Source: Lihuaxuella thermophila (GTDB lineage Bacteria; Bacillota; Bacilli; Thermoactinomycetales; Thermoactinomycetaceae). From it: a stretch of DNA of 46,707 nt. Under the pieces are notes generated by a model. The model saw nothing but the letters and a program-made list of their open reading frames with translations, did not search any database and was not told the origin of the DNA. Shown piece by piece: positions 43,094 to 46,707 of this stretch; within the stretch, counting starts at the first letter, position 1; each line of letters starts with the position of its first letter. Where the stretch lies: NCBI RefSeq assembly GCF_900110165.1, contig NZ_FOCQ01000022.1, positions 1 through 46,707 of the forward strand. The letters run 5' to 3'. A program made the position numbers and the translations under genes.

Positions 43094-44496
43094 TCTGTTA
43101 ACACCACCTTGGTTTGCCCAGGTTTGGGGAATATTTTTCCGGGATTTAAGATGTTGTTTGGGTCCCATGCCTGTTTAATCTTTTTCATCATGGCCAAACC
43201 GATTTCACCCAGTTCCATTTCCATATAAGGAGCTTTCAACGTGCCGATCCCGTGCTCTCCGGAAAGAGTTCCTCCTAATTCGATGGCCGCCTTAAATATT
43301 TCACTCACAGCCTCTTCGACTCTTTTCATCTCCGCGAGATTACGTTTATCCGTAATAATGTTCGGATGGAGATTCCCGTCTCCGGCATGACCGAATACGA
43401 CAAGATTTAATTGGTATTTTTCCCGAATCTGTTTCAGGCGCTCCATCATGTCCGGAATCTTGCTTCGAGGAACCGTCGCATCCTCGGAAATCTTCGTCGG
43501 TCCCATTTGTGTAATAGCAGGCGAAACCATTTTTCGCGCCTTCCAGATCTCCTGTCGTTCTCTTTCGTCTTGCGCAACTCTGATCGTCGTTGCTCCCATT
43601 TGCAGGCATAATGTTTCACATTGAGAAATTTCTTCTGCAACTGCGATCGGATGCCCGTCAACTTCAACGATGATTAATGCCTCAGCATGAAGCGGCAAAC
43701 CGCACGGTTGAAAGTTCTCTACAGCGCGCATACATGCGTTATCCATCAATTCCATAGCGGCCGGCAAAATCCCTGACGACAAAATGTTCGTAATCGCATG
43801 TCCCGAATCAACCAGTCGGTCGAAAGCAGCCAGCAGCGTCCCCCTCGCCTGTGGTTTAGGAATCAAACGTAAAATGGCTTCAGTTACAATCCCCAATGTC
43901 CCTTCAGAGCCCACAATCAGTCGGGTAAGATCATATCCGGTCACATTTTTTACGGTTTTTCCCCCGGTACGAATCATATCCCCGGTTGGCGTCACCACTT
44001 CTAACCCGATCACGTATTCCTTGGTGGTTCCGTATTTCAATCCTCTGGGACCACTCGAATTTTCAAGTAAATTTCCACCAATCGTTGAAACGTGAGAACT
44101 GCTCGGATCCGGAGGATAAAACAACCCCGCCTCTTCCGCTTTTCGATGAATGTCAGCTGTGATAACGCCCGGTGACACAATTGCAAGGAGATTCTCACGG
44201 TCTATGATCAGTTTTTTGTTTAAGCGGGACATGTCTAAAACCATCCCTCCCTCTACCGGAAGGGGGCCTCCGCTCAGAGAAGTAGCCGCTCCTCTCGGAT
44301 AAACGGGAATCAAATATCGGTTGGCAAGCTTCACCAATCGACTGATTTCTTCAGCATGTTCGGGTTGAATCACAATATCCGGCAAATATTCGCCAAAGGA
44401 AGCATCAAAACTATACGAATACCGATCCTGCAACTGCAAAAGGATTCGATCGTTTGGAATGATTTTTCGGATTTCTTCCAGAACCTTTTGATCCAT
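43090..44496 (-). CDS. glcD: GlcD-type FAD-linked 2-hydroxyacid oxidase subunit
   Basis: This is a 468-residue FAD oxidase of the GlcD/D-lactate dehydrogenase family: PRGAATSLSGGPLPVEGG and DPSSSHVSTIGGNLLENSSG in the FAD domain, then VVFGHAGDGNLHPNI and SGEHGIGTLKAPYM in the substrate domain. It is the flavoprotein half of a GlcD-GlcF pair on the minus strand. ATG 44496 is preceded by GGATGGGAAAGA; an upstream TTG at 44517 is less likely. The substrate could be glycolate, D-lactate or a longer 2-hydroxyacid. Confidence 0.93.
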   Translation of the reverse strand: MDQKVLEEIRKIIPNDRILLQLQDRYSYSFDASFGEYLPDIVIQPEHAEEISRLVKLANRYLIPVYPRGAATSLSGGPLPVEGGMVLDMSRLNKKLIIDRENLLAIVSPGVITADIHRKAEEAGLFYPPDPSSSHVSTIGGNLLENSSGPRGLKYGTTKEYVIGLEVVTPTGDMIRTGGKTVKNVTGYDLTRLIVGSEGTLGIVTEAILRLIPKPQARGTLLAAFDRLVDSGHAITNILSSGILPAAMELMDNACMRAVENFQPCGLPLHAEALIIVEVDGHPIAVAEEISQCETLCLQMGATTIRVAQDERERQEIWKARKMVSPAITQMGPTKISEDATVPRSKIPDMMERLKQIREKYQLNLVVFGHAGDGNLHPNIITDKRNLAEMKRVEEAVSEIFKAAIELGGTLSGEHGIGTLKAPYMEMELGEIGLAMMKKIKQAWDPNNILNPGKIFPKPGQTKVVLTE

Positions 44497-44650
44497 TCTT
44501 TCCCATCCTTTCAACAAATCAGATCCCCAGCCATTGTTTTGGATCGTGGACGAGAACTTCTTTCACAACTATTCAGGGGTACGTTCACTGTCTGTTCACA
44601 GATGATGATGTATTGACCGAATAAAAAAATCGACGAAGACGACGGTTGCG

Positions 44651-44755
44651 TTACCACCAGGCAGACCAAATGTTCCACATGTACTTAATCAGCTTATGGT
44701 CCGAGTCGTTTTCGATCGCTTTAAAGATGTTTTGGACAACACTAAATTCTCCCAT
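44651..44755 (-). CDS. Candidate small protein, 34 residues, tryptophan-rich end
   Basis: A minus-strand frame starts at ATG 44755 (in-frame stop two codons upstream) and ends with TAA at 44651. It reads like a charged amphipathic helix (VVQNIFKAIENDSDHK) followed by an aromatic end MWNIWSAWW. The ribosome binding site (AGAAGATG) is weak. It lies upstream of glcD on the same strand. It could be a leader peptide, a small membrane-active peptide, a remnant of a larger gene or chance. I see no known family. Confidence 0.3.
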   Translation of the reverse strand: MGEFSVVQNIFKAIENDSDHKLIKYMWNIWSAWW

Positions 44756-44790
44756 TGATCATCTTCTATTAATATCATTCAATAAAAAAA

Positions 44791-44854
44791 GCTTGTCGAC
44801 CTGTATAGAATACACATGTCGACAAGCCGGGCACTTGATCTTGAATTCAAGTGC
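44791..44854 (-). terminator. Rho-independent terminator after the wall protein gene, with a second hairpin
   Basis: In the minus-strand transcript GCTTGTCGAC (44827-44818) pairs perfectly with GTCGACAAGC (44800-44791) and is followed by TTTTTTTATT. A second hairpin, GCACTTGA/TCAAGTGC, lies at 44831-44854 just after the stop codon. Confidence 0.9.
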
Positions 44855-44874
44855 TTTCTATTGGCGGAAGTGAA

Positions 44875-45729
44875 TTATTGCTTCGACCCTTTCATTCTGT
44901 TGCGGAAAGTGTAAAGCATGAACCCTAGTCCCAGTAAAAGCATACCTAAGCCAACCGATACCCAAACCGGATAATTGGTTGCTGTCTTGGGCATTTTGGC
45001 ACCTGGTAGCGTATCAGACGGCTTGTCGCCGGGATTGTCACCAGGTTGATCTCCGGGATTATCTCCAGGATTATCACCGGGGTTGTCGCCAGGGTTATCG
45101 CCGGGGTTGTCACCAGGGTTATCGCCAGGGTTGTCACCGGGGTTATCGCCAGGGTTGTCACCGGGGTTATCGCCAGGGTTGTCACCGGGGTTGTCACCGG
45201 GGTTATCGCCGGGGTTGTCACCGCCTGGCGGTTCTCCGCAATTTCCGTTAATTTTGACTTTGGCGCTGATGATGTGACCTACTTGTTTGCCGTTGATTGT
45301 CAACTTGAGTTTCAGCGCATACTCACCCGCAGGGCCGTTGGGATTTTTGGCGGGGATATACCGTATGGTAAGATCTTTATTTTCGCCATTCACTTCAACT
45401 TTTCCGTCCGCAACCAGTTTGCCTTTGATTTTGGCCGGACGAACTTCCGGATACCAGTAAATTTCATACGGAACCTCGATCTTCAGCTCTTTTAATTGAT
45501 CGAGTGAAATCCCCAACGGTTTCGTAAGTTTCCCAACTTTCACTTTTGCATAGATCTCTTTGCAATTTCCGCCAACTTCGACAAGATTCAAAGCCTTGAT
45601 TTTCCCCAACAAAGTCAGGTTGACATTTAAATTTGTGAGTGACTGCTGTGCGGATGTTACAGCCGGAAACAGCGTACACACCAGCATAACAACCACAGAC
45701 AAAATGACAGAATAAGTTTTGTTAACCAT
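44875..45729 (-). CDS. Secreted cell-wall-anchored protein with (GDNP)n spacer and MPKTA sorting signal
   Basis: This is a 284-residue protein. An N-terminal signal peptide ends near residue 27 (PAVTSAQQ). A folded part of about 140 residues with two cysteines (GGNCKEIY and NGNCGEPP) follows; I do not recognise its family. Then come 17 repeats of Gly-Asp-Asn-Pro, with one GDQP and one GDKP near the end. The end has MPKTA, a hydrophobic segment (VWVSVGLGMLLLGLGFMLYTF) and a basic tail (RNRMKGSKQ), the layout of a sortase substrate. The motif is closer to the LPNTA of class D sortases than to LPXTG. AAGGAGGG precedes ATG 45729. A spacer of this kind would hold the folded part away from the wall. 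No sortase gene is seen here. Confidence 0.85.
   Translation of the reverse strand: MVNKTYSVILSVVVMLVCTLFPAVTSAQQSLTNLNVNLTLLGKIKALNLVEVGGNCKEIYAKVKVGKLTKPLGISLDQLKELKIEVPYEIYWYPEVRPAKIKGKLVADGKVEVNGENKDLTIRYIPAKNPNGPAGEYALKLKLTINGKQVGHIISAKVKINGNCGEPPGGDNPGDNPGDNPGDNPGDNPGDNPGDNPGDNPGDNPGDNPGDNPGDNPGDNPGDNPGDQPGDNPGDKPSDTLPGAKMPKTATNYPVWVSVGLGMLLLGLGFMLYTFRNRMKGSKQ
45019..45222 (-). repeat. 12-bp tandem repeat, 17 copies, coding GDNP
   Basis: Seventeen in-frame 12-base units alternate mainly between GGTGACAACCCC-like and GGCGATAACCCT-like forms, giving a partial 24-base period. The last two odd units code GDQP and GDKP. Such a tract can change length by slippage without a frameshift. Confidence 0.97.
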
Positions 45730-46016
45730 TTTTATGTATCCCTCCTTGCCCTATATTATTTTACACAAATCTCCCATTTCCTTTTTGATTCGCGAGAAAA
45801 AAATAAAAAAAAGATCATATTATAAAAATATATGCATATGTGATGCTTTCTAACTTGATTAATCGATGTTTCAAATAAAATATAAATAAAACAATTATAA
45901 ATCATAGAATCTCTGCATCAACGGAAGCAGCACAATGATTAAGTCATACAATTTTGAAATTTTAATCTTGCCCACACTTTAATCCCAAGACTGCGAAAAA
46001 ATACTAAAACACAACA
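45730..46016. other. AT-rich intergenic region
   Basis: No gene is seen. The stretch is very AT-rich and must carry the promoter of the wall protein gene; TAAAAT near 45762 is a possible -10 box but no good -35 pairs with it. Confidence 0.4.
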
Positions 46017-46050
46017 AAAACGGTGTCCCGACTCTTTGGAACACCGTCTA
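46017..46050 (-). terminator. Probable terminator on the minus strand
   Basis: ACGGTGT and ACACCGT pair around CCAAAGAGTCGGG, and the minus-strand transcript continues into TTTTTGTTGTGTTTT. It would end transcription coming from the symporter fragment. Between it and 46287 I see no gene. Confidence 0.6.
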
Positions 46051-46287
46051 TTTCATCTATATTTCCCTGAACAACTTCGCCATTGAAATAGCGAGCTTCT
46101 CGTTTCATTGAACAGACCCATGTCGTATGCTCCAAGTTCCATGTCTCATACAGTCAGAATGGTAGATTTTAGAGAGTTTCCGCACTACATGCCCTTATGC
46201 TACAGTTGTCAGGCAAACAGGGGGAATCACGAGCAACGCTCATTTTCATCTTCCCCATTGAAGGGGGAAAAATCCTGCGCGTTCGTC

Positions 46288-46536
46288 TTAAGCCGCTGAA
46301 GTTGCTTTTTCTGTTTGGTCTTGTTCTCCTTTTGCCACAACGACCGCTACACATACATCGCCGGTAATGTTCGTCACTGTCCGGCTCATATCAAGCAGCC
46401 GGTCCACGCCCAAAACAATCGCAATTCCCTCAACCGGAAGACCGACAGATTGCAAGACCAGGGTGAGCATGATGAGACCGGCTCCAGGTACCGCAGCAGT
46501 TCCGATCGAAGCAAGCGTAGCCGTCAATTTGACCAC
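46288..46536 (-). pseudogene. C-terminal fragment of a sodium/dicarboxylate symporter interrupted by an IS
   Basis: About 80 codons match the end of DctA/GltP symporters: [20 protein letters not shown], then [21 protein letters not shown], then [20 protein letters not shown], then a polar tail. This includes the conserved region that binds sodium and substrate. The frame is broken at about 46536, where the end of an IS605-type element begins. The rest of the gene must lie beyond the element, to the right of the window. The interruption probably inactivates the transporter. Confidence 0.85.
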
Positions 46537-46600
46537 TCCCCATGCCTAAAGGCAGGGGATTCTTGGGTAATCTCCCCCAACCGGGAGAAATAGACCAAGC
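46537..46600 (-). mobile_element. Right end of an IS200/IS605-type element with subterminal hairpin
   Basis: CCCCATGCCTAAAGGCAGGGG (given in short: CCCC, TGCC, TAAA, GGCA, GGGG at 46538-46557) is an imperfect hairpin just outside the tnpB stop, as found at the right ends of this family. The element is inserted in the symporter gene in the same orientation. In TnpB systems this end is also transcribed as the scaffold of the guide RNA. Confidence 0.75.
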
Positions 46601-46707
46601 TCAAACCGTGGTCCCCACGGCGATGAATCTTAAACCTTCTTGCAGAATGTTTTTGGCGGCATTGATGTCCCGATCGTGATGAACACCACATCCCGGGCAT
46701 GTCCAAT
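46601..46707 (-). CDS. tnpB: TnpB, C-terminal end, partial
   Basis: The last 34 codons of TnpB are visible: [20 protein letters not shown], then LQEGLRF and IAVGTTV before TGA at 46601. The CPGCG pair is the second half of the zinc ribbon, and [10 protein letters not shown] carries the last RuvC aspartate. TnpB is an RNA-guided nuclease related to Cas12. The gene continues off the right edge, so intactness cannot be judged. Confidence 0.93.
   Translation of the reverse strand, partial: WTCPGCGVHHDRDINAAKNILQEGLRFIAVGTTV

Noticed and set aside
45019-45222. Regular short repeats that could suggest a CRISPR array
   Set aside because: The units are 12 bases, contiguous with no spacers, in frame and coding GDNP within a secreted protein.

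Overview
The window looks like a chromosomal stretch of a Gram-positive, probably spore-forming member of the Bacillota (Bacillales). The evidence is an Asp23/Gls24 protein, strong AGGAGG-type ribosome binding sites with many GTG starts, a SAM-I (S-box) riboswitch in front of a complete methionine-salvage operon of the Bacillus mtnW type, and a sortase-type cell-wall protein. The exact family cannot be fixed from sequence reading alone.

Layout. (1) 1-480: decayed IS200/IS605 element with a tnpA pseudogene. (2) 644-1024: Asp23/Gls24 protein. (3) 1199-9088, minus strand: a cox-like molybdenum hydroxylase operon, coxG-S-L-M-D-E plus an XdhC/CoxF gene, with a MocA-type cytidylyltransferase just upstream (9772-10374). 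The catalytic subunit has the AYRGAGR active-site loop of form II CoxL, so CO oxidation should not be assumed. (4) 10470-11450: a 2-hydroxyacid dehydrogenase; 11642-12289: an unrecognised protein on the plus strand. (5) 12460-28182, minus strand: a 15-gene sugar-acid cluster. In order of transcription it holds TRAP transporter P-Q-M, a CtBP-like dehydrogenase, a second TRAP binding protein, a LarA-like (nickel-pincer racemase superfamily) protein, an IlvD/EDD dehydratase, a U32-like TIM-barrel protein, an IclR regulator, an FAH-superfamily dehydratase, a UxaA/GarD-type dehydratase in two subunits, alpha-ketoglutarate semialdehyde dehydrogenase, LarE, and a nickel-transporter-like membrane protein. 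(6) 28698-34170, minus strand: mtnW-X-B-D-K-A under an S-box riboswitch. (7) 34758-36224: FAD-dependent dehydrogenase. (8) 36453-44496, minus strand: two glycolate-oxidase-like loci. One is GntR, GlcE and a natural GlcF-GlcD fusion; the other is separate GlcD and GlcF followed by a decayed chimeric reading frame. (9) 44875-45729: a secreted wall protein with 17 GDNP repeats and an MPKTA sorting signal. (10) 46288-46707: the 3' part of a dicarboxylate symporter gene cut by an IS605-type element whose TnpB end runs off the window.

How it fits together. The most interesting part is region 5. It joins uptake of an organic acid by TRAP, a predicted nickel-pincer-nucleotide-dependent racemase or epimerase, the sulfur transferase that makes that cofactor, and a nickel carrier, with all the enzymes of a non-phosphorylative (Weimberg-like) route: acid dehydratase, 2-keto-3-deoxy acid dehydratase, semialdehyde dehydrogenase, 2-oxoglutarate. 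The inference is that the LarA-like enzyme inverts C2 of a sugar acid so that it can enter this route. The 2-hydroxyacid dehydrogenases and glycolate-oxidase-like systems nearby suggest the region is a hydroxyacid and sugar-acid catabolic island.
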